A stretch of 64,000 nt of DNA from Sweltsa coloradensis. Its lineage: Eukaryota > Arthropoda > Insecta > Plecoptera > Chloroperlidae. Positions 33,346-44,000 of this stretch are shown piece by piece. The translations under genes were made by a program, and so were the position numbers. A model generated the notes under the pieces. The model searched no databases. It worked only from the letters and a program-made list of their open reading frames with translations, and was not told the origin of the DNA. Within the stretch, counting starts at the first letter, position 1. Each line of letters opens with the position of its first letter. Where the stretch lies: contig JAMZAV010000069.1 in the NCBI GenBank assembly GCA_024449915.1, forward strand, positions 186,001-250,000. The letters run 5' to 3'.

Positions 33346-35879
33346 GCCAGGGTTTTAGCCTTTTTGTTGTTTCAAACTATTCAACCTTTATTTTTCAACC
33401 TTCACGTGTAAAAAAATGCTTCACGTGTTATAAGACTACAGCTTGAAAAGACTTGTGTGCATGATAGTTATATTAACCTTTATTGTTAGTATTTGGTTCA
33501 AGTCATTATTGAATGTGTCACTCAGTCCGAGGTTGGACTAAGAGTCAACAGTCACAGTTTCGGTCGTTGAGTAAGGGATGTGCTTTGGTGTGTGGGCCAG
33601 ATAGAAGAATAGAAGGTGTGAGGCAAGGGCATGGTACAATGTTACTCGATATCGATTATTATTATTAATTCTTGGAAACGTTGTGTCAGATTCTGTGAAT
33701 ACCTTGCCATTCAATTGTCAAGAAGTTGATGGGGTGTTCTCTATAACAAACAAAAAGAATATTGCAAAACTGAAGTCCCTTGTCTTGTGAGTAATGACCT
33801 GGGTACGTGGCCTTGACGGAGCCAAGAAGCGTTTTGTAAAGAATCAAAACGTCAAACGTAATCGACCAACACGAAGAAAGCCAGCACGAAGAACGTCGGG
33901 TGCATGGTCGGGCGGGGCAATCTGATATCTTGGAACTACTTCATGCGTCATATAGCTTGCTTGCTTGGGTGGCACGCATTGCCCCTGACATGAACACTTC
34001 GGCAGAAATACTCAACTTCTGTTGTCTTTACGACAGCTAAACATTTGAATATAGGCTCTTTAATATGTTACATTTGAAGATTGTTGGTTCCGAGATGGTT
34101 ATGCTTTTTAGACTTAAATTAAACTGGGACACATGCTCATTGTTATGTGTCAAGGTAATGTGGCGTTCAGTCAGGATTGCCGTTAGCTGGTACTGAACGG
34201 GTGACCTCGCATCTTAAAAGCCCCATGCATATACCCGTCGACGTCGGTTGATGACCATCGTCAGAGGAAGCGGGCAGGTATACAATATGGTACAAACGAA
34301 ATTTACATATAGCAAGAAAGAAAATTAAGAATTTTCTATATCATTTCACCGCTTTTGGGCAAATAAAAACAAAGGTGCCATTTAGTTTAATCACAAATAC
34401 CTGTCTCTGAATTATGATAACTGCGTTTTATCGTAACCTACAAAAACACATTACCCTACTTTCAAGATCTCAATCCAAAAATTCCACAAAAATCTCAGGA
34501 GGGGAGAAGAGACAACATTTTCAAATTAATGTTAAAATTGTTTCACAGCCAATACACAGCTTTTGGGCTTAACAAATACGAACACTCACTTTCATTATCA
34601 CCATAAATACCTGTCTTTTTCCAATCAAATACTAGAGCATCGTCGTTAGCTTCTCCGGGTGCGTAGGAACGTTTTGAAAGTTGGGGGGGGGGGGGGCAAA
34701 TCCATTAGAAGATTTTGTGGGCGGTAGCTGGGGCGAAAGGCGGAAAAAAATTCACCATACAATAGCTGTTTCGTCATGTTATAACTGCACTCGGACTCTG
34801 TAACCGATGTTTTGCTGCAACTATCTGCGATCTAAAAACTCAAGAAATGAACGTGAAGTGACCCATTTTATTAAATTTCAACCTAATTTTTTATGTTATG
34901 AAGAAGCATACAGGAAAATATATTTGTTTTACCAAGGTGACAGTCGAATTGTATAAGTGTGAGTGCATTTTACTACAGAAATTCTGGGATTAATTAACTT
35001 TCCCCCCTGCCACCCCAACCCCCCCACGGTCCCTACGCCACTGAGCTTCTCCCATTTAGCTCTGAAATATTTTTGATGAGCTCAAAATGGGGATGTTAAA
35101 AATGGCGACGGAAAAGTTACAATGTAGGTAGACGGCATGCGTTTTATCCCACACAAAACCATAACCCTAATCTAAAACTCGTAAATGCAAGTACGAATAC
35201 AGCGCCGTATAAAGCTGGCGCAATTTTTACCGTTGACCTTTTAGCACAGCTGACCGGTCGATGTAACAAGAGCACGTGAAATCAACATTTTTGCTCGCTA
35301 GAAACTCCGACGTATCATGGAAACCAGGTTATTCTTATTAAAGCATGGGCTACTTATATCAGTATATTATGTTGAGGTCTATAAGTTATTTTTTCACAAA
35401 ATAACCATATGCCTATACTTTGAAACAGTTTTCCATTTCAAAATTCTTAGATCCGAAAACAAATGGGAAAGTTTACAAAAAAACGCTTAAGGGGCTATTA
35501 CCCCCAAAATTTATTTTTTACCACATAATCTATTGCATAATACTTACAACACTAAAATTACCACATAAAAATTATATCTATATGCCTTCCAAAATCACAC
35601 CCTTTCTTGATAGTCAGCATATTTTGACCAAACCACTTGCCCAAAATACAAAACAAAATATAGAGAACTTACAGAAAAGGCTGCTGAGTACGTCAATAAT
35701 GGTCAATATTTTTTTTATCAAAATCCTCCAAGGTTACGGGGCATAAAGATCGTCCCCATGTTATTTCTGACGGGAGATTTTTGCCGATGGGTTGCTCGAA
35801 AATTCCAAGTTAGACAATTTTTTTCGGGTCATGGTGGACCCAATAATTTTCCTGTTAATTTCTTAATTCATAACTAGTT
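33346..35879. other. Intron, nothing recognised
   Basis: About 2.5 kb of AT-rich DNA with a G14 run near 34683-34696 and C-rich words near 35004-35030. No gene was seen. Confidence 0.4.
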
Positions 35880-35970
35880 AGCCTAACTTATTTTCAGTGG
35901 GGGACATTAAATTTAAAACAGGCCAAGCCAACCCTGTATAGACGACGACACAATCGACAAAGCTGTAAAC
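35880..35970 (+). repeat. Interspersed repeat family R3, copy C
   Basis: Shares TAACTTATTTTCAGTGGGGG and GCCAAGCCAACCCTGTA with 22180-22260. Fragmentary; it ends where the hAT-like element's target duplication begins. Confidence 0.55.
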
Positions 35971-35981
35971 TGTTTAATTAA

Positions 35982-36769
35982 TAAGGTGACCATAGTTTGA
36001 AAGTTACAATCCGGAACAATTACTTAAGTGTAAGCATATGTACCCCACGGACCATTTCAGGGTTTGGGTTAGAGCCCCCAGCCGCCAGAGGCGATTTTTT
36101 AAAGATATTTCAGTCAAATGCCCAGAAAATAGCTTTCTGACATGAAACTATGATTTAAACATGATTGTAATGTGTACATGTTGTAGTCATAAAAACTGTA
36201 TCTACTGGTTTAAAAATGATAGTACGAAACAAAATACAAACATTCAGCAGATCTTAATGTATTGATGAGGGGATCATACTAATGAAGGCCTAATCAATAA
36301 GAATACAGATAATTAAAATAAAAATGGTTAAAAACTTCAAAAATGAATATAAATTAGTATCAAAAGACTCCTGTTACTATTATGGCTAAGTAATCAGCAT
36401 TGGTAAGGTAGCGCCAAAAATACATAGGCCTGACGATTTTTACATTTTCACACACGTGCGCGACCCGGCACCTCCACCAAAATCATTAATAATACTCGCA
36501 CACCCCTAGAGAAAATGAATTATCTTCTTGGAAGCGGAAGAACTATTTCATTGTTTTTACTATAAGTAGGCCTATTTATCAGACGAGTGTATTTTTTAAA
36601 GTAAAACATTATCCTTCCATGCACGGTATAGTTAAGAAAATACCAGGACACTTTCTCCCCAAAATTGCAAACCGGTAGAAAAACGTCATTTTAATGAGTC
36701 TCTCGGGACACCGGTACAAGTGTTGTGAAAACGGTACAAACCGGTTTGCAGGTACGTCTGGTCACCTTA
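35982..36769. mobile_element. hAT-like element with TTAATTAA duplication
   Basis: Inverted ends TAAGGTGACCA at both sides are flanked by a perfect 8-bp duplication TTAATTAA (35974-35981 and 36770-36777). The length is 788 bp and there is no coding. Its interior includes another repeat end, CTCGCACACCCCTA at about 36495-36508 (minus orientation), preceded by a CCGGCACCTCCACC motif at 36465-36478. This aligns with the repeat starting at 38423 and shows a nested insertion or shared module. Confidence 0.75.
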
Positions 36770-36777
36770 TTAATTAA

Positions 36778-38100
36778 GATAATGGCAGTAAGGGATGTTT
36801 CTATGTATTTAATATTTTAGTGTGCGCTAATTGTCACTTCGTTTTAACAATAGATTTTAACTATGACGGCAGGTGGTTCAAAGTACGGGGAAACTATATT
36901 CTTTATACTCCATTTATCATTTCACGGTATTCTGTTTTGTCTTGATTGCCGTTAGAAAACGCATGTTTGTTGGTTTGTGACCGGTTCGTTTCTACTGTTA
37001 GATGCCGTGTTGGATGTCAGGCATGCAAAATATCCCCCAATTTTTCAAACCCCGCGAAACTACAGTACTTTTGTCGTATCTCAAGAACGCTGAAAAACAT
37101 TGAAAATTAGATTAAGGGCAGTAATGTAGTTTTGTTAGAACTCAACCATTATTGATACATAAATAATAAGGGTTTTTAATTCAAATAAGCTTTAAATGAA
37201 ATTAATTTAATCTCGAATTAAAAACGTACTTCGAATTTAAACGTCTCATCCGCATAGTTCTATCTAACCGCATAATTATATTTTATAACTATTATATTAT
37301 AATTTGCAATTGATTTGTATTATATGGTGGTATACATAATTTGTGAAACATTATCCTTTGCGTGCAGCGTTTTGAGAAACGACTATAAAAAGCACAAAAA
37401 TTCGCATGATTTTAATAATATCGATGGAAGTCTTTCGCGTTCTTCAAATATGAAAAAGATCGTACAAACATATAAGAAATACATATGTATTCTATTTCTC
37501 TTTCATTCTTCAGCCTCCGTTGCCCCTAAAAACTGTCCAATGCTAGACTCTGTTAAGACACACCGAACATAGAGCTATAATCGGGCAATACCTAATGGTT
37601 TCTAAATTAATAATAAAAATTGCAATAAATTGATTGATTGATGAAAAAAAATGTTATATAATCAATGAATAACTGATCTAACCACTTCCTTGAATGTGGG
37701 GGCGTTTGACATCAAAGGGATTTTATTTCTATTCCGCATCAGGAGATAAACTATTCATATAAATGATAGTTCGTGTTCAGATGTCGCGTGCCCTTTTTAA
37801 CGGCAGAGGGGGCGGCATGAAACATGTTTTTGTCTAAAGATATTATGAAATTATAATTAATACCTGTAGATGTAGTATCTACAATTATTATGAAGTTTAA
37901 TTAATATTTTCGTTGGTGAAAACACTTCCGTAAAGCCTAATATTTATTTATCGGGTAATTGGTTAACGATAACACTTGTAATCGGTGCGTTAACCTTTGG
38001 TTGTATTTTTATTGGAATTTATTACTTAACTCGAGTATTACTTCTTCGACAAAATGTTGAGCAATCAACCTTAGAAATTAACATAAGGGTAAACTATATA
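36778..38100. other. Intron, nothing recognised
   Basis: AT-rich DNA; an 85-codon plus frame (37315-37572) shows no family features. Confidence 0.4.
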
Positions 38101-38274
38101 CTCTGATTCGGGAGGTCCCGGTTCAAATCCCGTCGAGACCTGCAATCCTGACTGAAATTTTTTTCCCGAGGTTTTCCTCAGTCGTTAATGCGAATGCAAG
38201 CTGGAATGAACTCTCTTAAACAGATCTAGTACATCCCTTCACAATTGTCTTAGCTCCAATATTTCTAGTTAGAC

Positions 38275-39301
38275 CAGCGGTTCTCAACCACTGTGTCGCG
38301 ATCAGTTGTGAGGTGTGTCCCAAATTTTGTTTATTGTTATGTCAAAATTTATTGATGTACACCACTAACATGAACGTTATATACCGCCAAAGTTCTAGGG
38401 TGAATAGAAAGTGAGTGACAACTAGGGGTGTGCGAGTACTCGAAAATACAAGTCTAGTCGAGTATTTGGTAGGCCCCTACTCGAAATTGAGTATTTAACA
38501 AACATGATTTTGGTGGAGGTGCCGGGTCGAGCGCGTGTGTGAAACGTAAATAACGCTTTGCATTCTTGATGCTACCTTACCAATCTTGTTTCCCGAAAAA
38601 AAAAAAAAAACTAGTGTTGAAATATATATAATTCAACACTTGACCTGTCTTCATGAGGGTTTGAAGAAACACTCTCCTTCCTTTTCTACAAAACTAAAAG
38701 AATGAGTTATCACTCCATTTGCAGTTTCTGGTGACACATCAAACGACATGTCAGACCTAACGTAGGCAATCCACAAAAAAATAGTTGATTGAATTTACTT
38801 CAGATACAATTCTAAATTCAAGATTTCAAGCGATCTCTCTTAATTCATTTGGGATCAATTCAAAATGAGTACCCTACAATTCTTAACAAGCATCTATGTG
38901 TTTTACTTCCCTTCTCCAATTCATACCTATGCGAGGCAGCTTTCTCAACTTAAAAAAAAAAAAAAAAAAAAGTCAAAGAACAGATCGAGACTTCTTGACG
39001 TTGATAGTGAAATGCGCTTCAGTTTGTCTATCATTCGCCCTCGTACTGAGAAACTGTGTGAATTATATCAGTCCCATGTATTCCACTGATGAGGAAACTC
39101 GTGACAGTTGCACATTGGCACACATGTGGTAAGTTATTGTGTATTGTAACTTGCAAAATGAAACAGTAAAGTAAGGTTTATTTAAGCTGGTTAAATATTA
39201 TTTCGTTGCAATGTGGGTACACCCACGTAGGTGTGTCGCCTAGGGGAAACGTACTCAGTCAGTTATTTGTGTCGCAGCAGGAAAAAGGTTGAGAACCGCT
39301 G
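38275..39301. mobile_element. hAT (Charlie-like) element, degenerate
   Basis: Inverted ends CAGCGGTTCTCAACC at both sides are the hallmark of Charlie-type hAT elements. Flanking octamers AGTTAGAC (38267-38274) and AGCTAGAA (39302-39309) match at 6 of 8 bases, an aged target duplication. Near its left side a second repeat begins at 38423 with TAGGGGTGTGCGAG and a GGTGGAGGTGCCGGG motif (38512), so the element was itself invaded. Transposase remnants occupy the right part. Confidence 0.85.
38780..39089 (+). pseudogene. hAT transposase C-terminal remnant (frameshifted)
   Basis: Three frames together carry the end of a ZBED/Charlie-like hAT transposase. First comes a stretch with SDTILNSRFQAISLNSF. 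After a frame change comes YPTILNKHLCVLLPF, then the diagnostic YLCEAAFS of the dimerisation domain. After an A19 run comes a third frame with KNRSRLLDVDSEMRFSLSII and RPRTEKLCELYQ, ending at a stop at 39089. In the family these lie in one uninterrupted frame and form the hAT dimerisation helix region. At least two frame changes and the missing catalytic part make it a pseudogene. Confidence 0.8.
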
Positions 39302-39589
39302 AGCTAGAAACTTGCGAAGTGACATTCATTGCACCCTGGGCAGATTTCCCGCGAAAATATTATTTAATAAGGTTAATTAGAAATAGTTGGTGTAACCGAA
39401 AGAAGTAGGTATAGTCATGGATATAGAACCGAGAGAGCTATCAGTAAACATGGATTCTGAACACGTCATTGTTACGAAAAAAAATAAGGCTTATAGCAAC
39501 GGGTATTGAAAATTATTACAACGTGTAGCGTGTATAGTTTCTAACATTCTTAATGCGTACAATAATATAATAATAATAATAATAATAAT

Positions 39590-40215
39590 ATTTACACTAG
39601 AAAGCTTCGCAAACGCTTTTTCAGGCGCTTTGTTGGATGAGCGTAATTTTTTAAAAGGCGTAAAATTGCGATTTTCATGAGAAATAATTTTTTGATTGCG
39701 CTTAAATTTCACACGAATATATTAATTCATAAAATTAAGGTTTTGTAAAAAAAATCATTACAATCGGATAAAGCATGTAGGTGTTATAAGTCGAAGAAAT
39801 TGTTTAAAAATTGGAAAAAATCGTAAAATTGCGATTCTTATAAGAAATAGTTTTTCGATTACGCTCAAATTTCACACGAATATCTTAATTCATAAAATTA
39901 AGGTTCTGTAAAAAAAATCATTACAATCGGATAAAGCATGTAGGTGTTATAAGTCGAAGAAATTGTTTAAAAATCGAAAAAAATCGTAAAATTGCGATTT
40001 TAACAAGAAATAAATTTTTGATTGCGCTCAAAAACGTGGCAGTTCTAAGTTCACAGATTTCGAAGGCATCCAGAAAAATTCATCGCAATTGGAGTATCGG
40101 TTTAGCCGGAATCGTGTTAGCAAACACACACACACACACACAAAAAAACATTCCGGATTTTTTCCTCCAGTGTAGTAGAATGGAATCTTCGCTTCGCTCG
40201 CTACGCTCATCCAAA
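39590..40215 (+). repeat. Interspersed repeat family R1, copy B, with tandem module
   Basis: Same orientation and order as 5500-6040. A module of about 170 bp containing AAAATTGCGATT, TTCACACGAATAT, GGTGTTATAAGTCGAAGAAA is present twice (about 39660-39830 and 39830-40010). It ends with GGAATCTTCGCTTCGCTCGC. A (CA)n tract lies at about 40124-40142 and an (AAT)n tract just left at 39568-39590. Confidence 0.75.
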
Positions 40216-41241
40216 AATTTAAACAAATCTATAATTATAATAGATTTTAAACTATATTTTGTGTTTTAAAGGGGGGAAATAAATACATGGCACAAACAAG
40301 AAGTTAATTCGACTCTAAATTTGAAAATTAAAATGATTCATTTCGAAAATTTTTACAATATTAAATGTATATATATATACATAACTGAATTTCGGGCTGG
40401 ATTAGAGTGGTTTAGGGTAAAGAGAAGGGCAGAATATTGAACGGATGAACACAAAATACTAATTATGGATTTCAATATTTTAAATGTAAGTATAGACAAC
40501 GCAAGCTACAAATGTGTGGCACAAAAAGTATATTCACACATTCCACGCACAATTGTCTTAAATCACATGTGCATATGCATACATCACAGAGTAATTGGAG
40601 GGGGTTCAGAAACACCTTGCCCATACACGTTTAGAATTAGTAACGCCAACCATTGCCAAACGTTTGATAACATTGTTTGAAAATTATTAATCAATACAAT
40701 GATGAATCTTGGGCAGATGAGATAAGTGGGAGATTTAATAATAATATTGATAAATATAATCATATTTTAAATAGGTAGGTGAAATGAATTATTTGTTAAA
40801 CTAATTATAACTTTCATTCAACTCTAGCAGAAAATGGTCTCGATGAGGTTTTAGAAAGATTAATAGAAAATGTTGGGGGGAATTTATAAGACGCATTTGT
40901 TTTTAAAATAAAAGTAAAAGTTCGTTTGACATTAACTATATTACCTTGCAGACGCTAATCAATTAAAATACAAATCGATTAAAATTACAAAATTACTATT
41001 TCCATGTTATAACCTTATAATAATGACGTATAGGATATAGCCTTCACCACATGCTTATATGAATAAGTTTCAACAAGTAATGACATTTAAAGCCACCACC
41101 AGCTATGTAAAATTAATTAAACTACTTCTTGATTGTAAATTTGTCATAGTGAACAGCTTATATGCCCTTTGTCAGTGGTAATCAATGTTTTGTTTTACTT
41201 TTTAATGAAATTAATAAGAATAGAACTTTCAACCTCCTTAC
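40216..41241. other. Start of intron 1, nothing recognised
   Basis: AT-rich sequence immediately downstream of the first coding exon's donor on the minus strand. No insertion was recognised. Confidence 0.5.
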
Positions 41242-43221
41242 CGTATTGTGGAGATCTTCTATGGTGGACTCATTCAAGATGTTCAGTAGCTCCCAGTTGC
41301 CACTTTCCCCGTTCACCGGTAGCATGAGTCTTGCCATTCCGTCGGTCACTGTATAATCCTCCACCACTTTCACAAGCTGTTCACCATCCGAGCTACTGGC
41401 CAGAGACTCGCCTTCATCGAAGGTAGGTATCGGCGATTCTCTGTCCGCAGTGTTCACTACATCAGGCTCTTTGGGCGGGTTGTGGTTGTGGTTTGAGTTA
41501 GGGGAAGCAAACACGGGACCCTTCCTCCAGCTTCCCTTAGGTTTGCTCACTGCGGGGTGGATTGGAAGAGGGATGTGACTTCGTCTCCGGACCTCGACAA
41601 CCTCCTGTGGCGGCGGGTCTTCTACGGGGGGTGGTTGTCGCTGCGGCATCGTGGGGACACTCGAGTGCTTCACTAGATCACTTACTTCGTTCTTGTCGCC
41701 ATCCTCTACGTCGACGATCTTCGTGATGGTTTCCTCGAGGGTTTCACTGAGGACATCGCTGTCTGGAGTTCTCATCATGACCATCTCACCACCGAACCTC
41801 ACTCTTCTCGGTGTCCGTCGTACGGCAGGCTCGTCAAAGTCCTCGTCTGCCAATACTTTCATCACGAAATTGTTATTGAACGCGGATCCGTTGGTCAAGC
41901 TTGGGTCAACTACACTGTCAGGGTCATTGCTAGTCTTTGAAAGAAGTTCCTTCTCCTCTAGGATAGTCATCGTTATGGCTGTCTGCTCACTGAACTTAAT
42001 CTCCGTCTCTAGAATAACCCGACCTGATTGCAACGCAGCATCAACACTCTTTTCGTCACTCCCGGCCTTAGAACTATTGTGATCGTCCGTTGAATTGAGT
42101 AATTTAGGCATATTTTCCGAGTAATTACCTTTACTAACACTTTCACCTTCAGGTATATATTCGCTCAGTTCAGAAGTCGCATCTGAACTTTCGTAATCCA
42201 CATCGTCCTCATTCTCACCACTCACTTCCTGATTATCAAACGAACTGTCACGTACATTATTTAGTTTTCGTGTATTGACTTTCGACGGCGTGCTTAATTT
42301 TGAGACCATCAAATTTTGCGAGTGTTCCCTGGAAGGACTATCCGACGGGGTTTCCGAGTTATCTAATAAAGGAGATGATTCGTTACTCCAGTCCCTGTAA
42401 ACGTGTGTCAATTGAGTGTCAGGTTCATCTTGAAACGAGTTGTTATAGTCCTCAGTTCGCATCAACTGTAGCTCAATACCCGAATCCCCCAAGTTGTTCT
42501 TCACATCGTACACCTGACAAAGTAGGTCAAAGTCTCGCTTGCACTCCGCGTGGAATCCCTCTAAGAAGCGATCAAATCGAGCATCCCCCACCATGTCCCT
42601 GATGTTTACCAACGCTTTCAACGCATGCTCTTGGTACGTCACTTGCACGAGCTTCTTCGAGAGTGCACTGACCACGTGCGCGAGCACGTCTTGCGAGACA
42701 ACCATGGCCAGGGGAAACAGAAGGGAAGAAATACAGAGGATCACACCCATGGCCACGTTACTTTGCAGCGACTTGGCACTCGTCGTGGTTTCCAGCCCGT
42801 GGGTGATGATGGTACGCAGGACAGCTTCCGGCTTGGGCGAGTGATTGAGGTAGGCCCTCAGCGTGTCTAGAGCTCCCTTGCGGACCGCGGGAGCGCCATG
42901 ACCCAGGTTGTTGATCAGCTCAATCAGCACGTTGTTCATCATCAGATGGTCCAGCTCTTGGCCGACGACGGGGATGAGGTCGACAAGGAAGCGCACGGCG
43001 TGTTGTCGCACCTCCCACTCCGGATCACGAAGTCGCACGCCTAGCTCTTGGAACAACGTGGTCTTGTCTAGCTCGGCGGGTACGCGCTCGTACTTGAGGA
43101 CGTGCTCCCAGAGAGGCGTCAGCTGGAGGAGCTTCCCCGTGCTGCTCGGACGAGGAGGGAGCACATCCTTGCTGGACCGCTCCATCTCGTAGGACGGACG
43201 CATGGTCTTCAATCCATCCAT
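41242..43221 (-). CDS. TOGARAM1: TOGARAM/crescerin first coding exon: TOG1 plus linker
   Basis: Encodes residues 1-660 of a TOG-array protein; the exon is exactly 1,980 bp and ends ACG|GTAAGG in phase 0. Residues ~32-245 form TOG1: WEHVLKYERVP, RLRDPEWEVRQHAVRFLVDL, NLGHGAPAVRKGALDTLRAY, ALVNIRDMVGDARFDRFLEG, with conserved Trp/Arg/Ala-Val spacing of HEAT repeats and the NLGH-x-APAVRK signature of this family. Residues 250-660 are an acidic, Ser-rich linker with RRVRFGGE (472-479), a proline run (527-540) and basic patches. Family members bind tubulin through TOG domains and build and stabilise ciliary axonemal microtubules (CHE-12 in worms, TOGARAM1 in humans). The Met at 43221 has G at -3 and +4 and an in-frame TAA six codons upstream, fixing the start. 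G+C is well above flanks. Confidence 0.85.
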
Positions 43222-44000
43222 TACAGCGGCTGGTTACCCTCCGGCACTAGGCAGCATACTACACCCTGGCCATCCACTGTCAAGCTCAGCTCGGTACTAA
43301 ATGAAGAGCTTCTCCCTAGACTTTTTAAAATATAATAACCACAACATATTAATATCGTTACCTTTGAAAATCATTCTTGTCGAGGGATTACTTGATATTA
43401 TATGACTTGTTTAGATGAGGCACATTTTTTAAAATTCGTTTTCGTTATAATACAATTAAAATCACCAAATTGCGCCATATGCTTAAACAGCTGTCGACTC
43501 AACTTTGTTTTGTGTTAAAAACTAAAACTTTCCTGACATTCAATCACAACAATCAACAACGATTGTCCCCATGACAAGTTTTGAAATAAAATCAGTACAA
43601 ATTAATACTGTCCTACACGCGGAGAACGTGTTGATAAAATTTAAATTTATGTGGGCCAATACGAAATAACAATCCATGTATTATCCTAAAAACTAATCAA
43701 AACATGTTCCTATTCTTCCACTTAAATGTCGAAACCGTGTTGACAAGACGTATTGCATGTTCGAACTATGAACCACACTCACTTGAACTTCTTAAATTAC
43801 TTCTAGTTTGACGAAATCGACAGGTAACGTCATGCGATCGCTCCCACACTCCACACTCGGCGCTCCGACAAACGTCGACCTACTAATCCAATCCGCCTGG
43901 CCAACAAGTCCACCAGCGGTCTGGTAGAGACGCACGTGATCAAATAGGCCGTCGCGACGCCGCGTTGACTCATTTAATCCCGATCGAACTGTGTATACAC
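43222..44000 (-). promoter_or_regulatory. 5' UTR and likely promoter region of the TOGARAM-like gene
   Basis: Immediately upstream of the start codon, sequence up to about 43310 is GC-richer and probably 5' UTR. A TATA-like ATTATATTTTAAAAAG lies at about 43318-43336. A second GC-rich, CpG-containing patch at 43830-43980 could be a first non-coding exon or core promoter. No convincing RFX X-box, which would be expected for a ciliary gene, was found by eye. Confidence 0.35.

Larger units (their letters stand above)
38101..39370 (+). mobile_element. SINE copy split by an hAT insertion
   Basis: The SINE head and body (GATTCGGGAGGTCCCGGTTC, CAATCCTGACTGAA, CCGAGGTTTTCCTCAGTCG) run from 38101 to 38274. 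The SINE 3' part (GACATTCATTGCACCCTGGG) resumes at 39302 after the hAT element. Comparison with the intact copy ending at 31455 shows that the two pieces are contiguous in the family. Confidence 0.8.
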
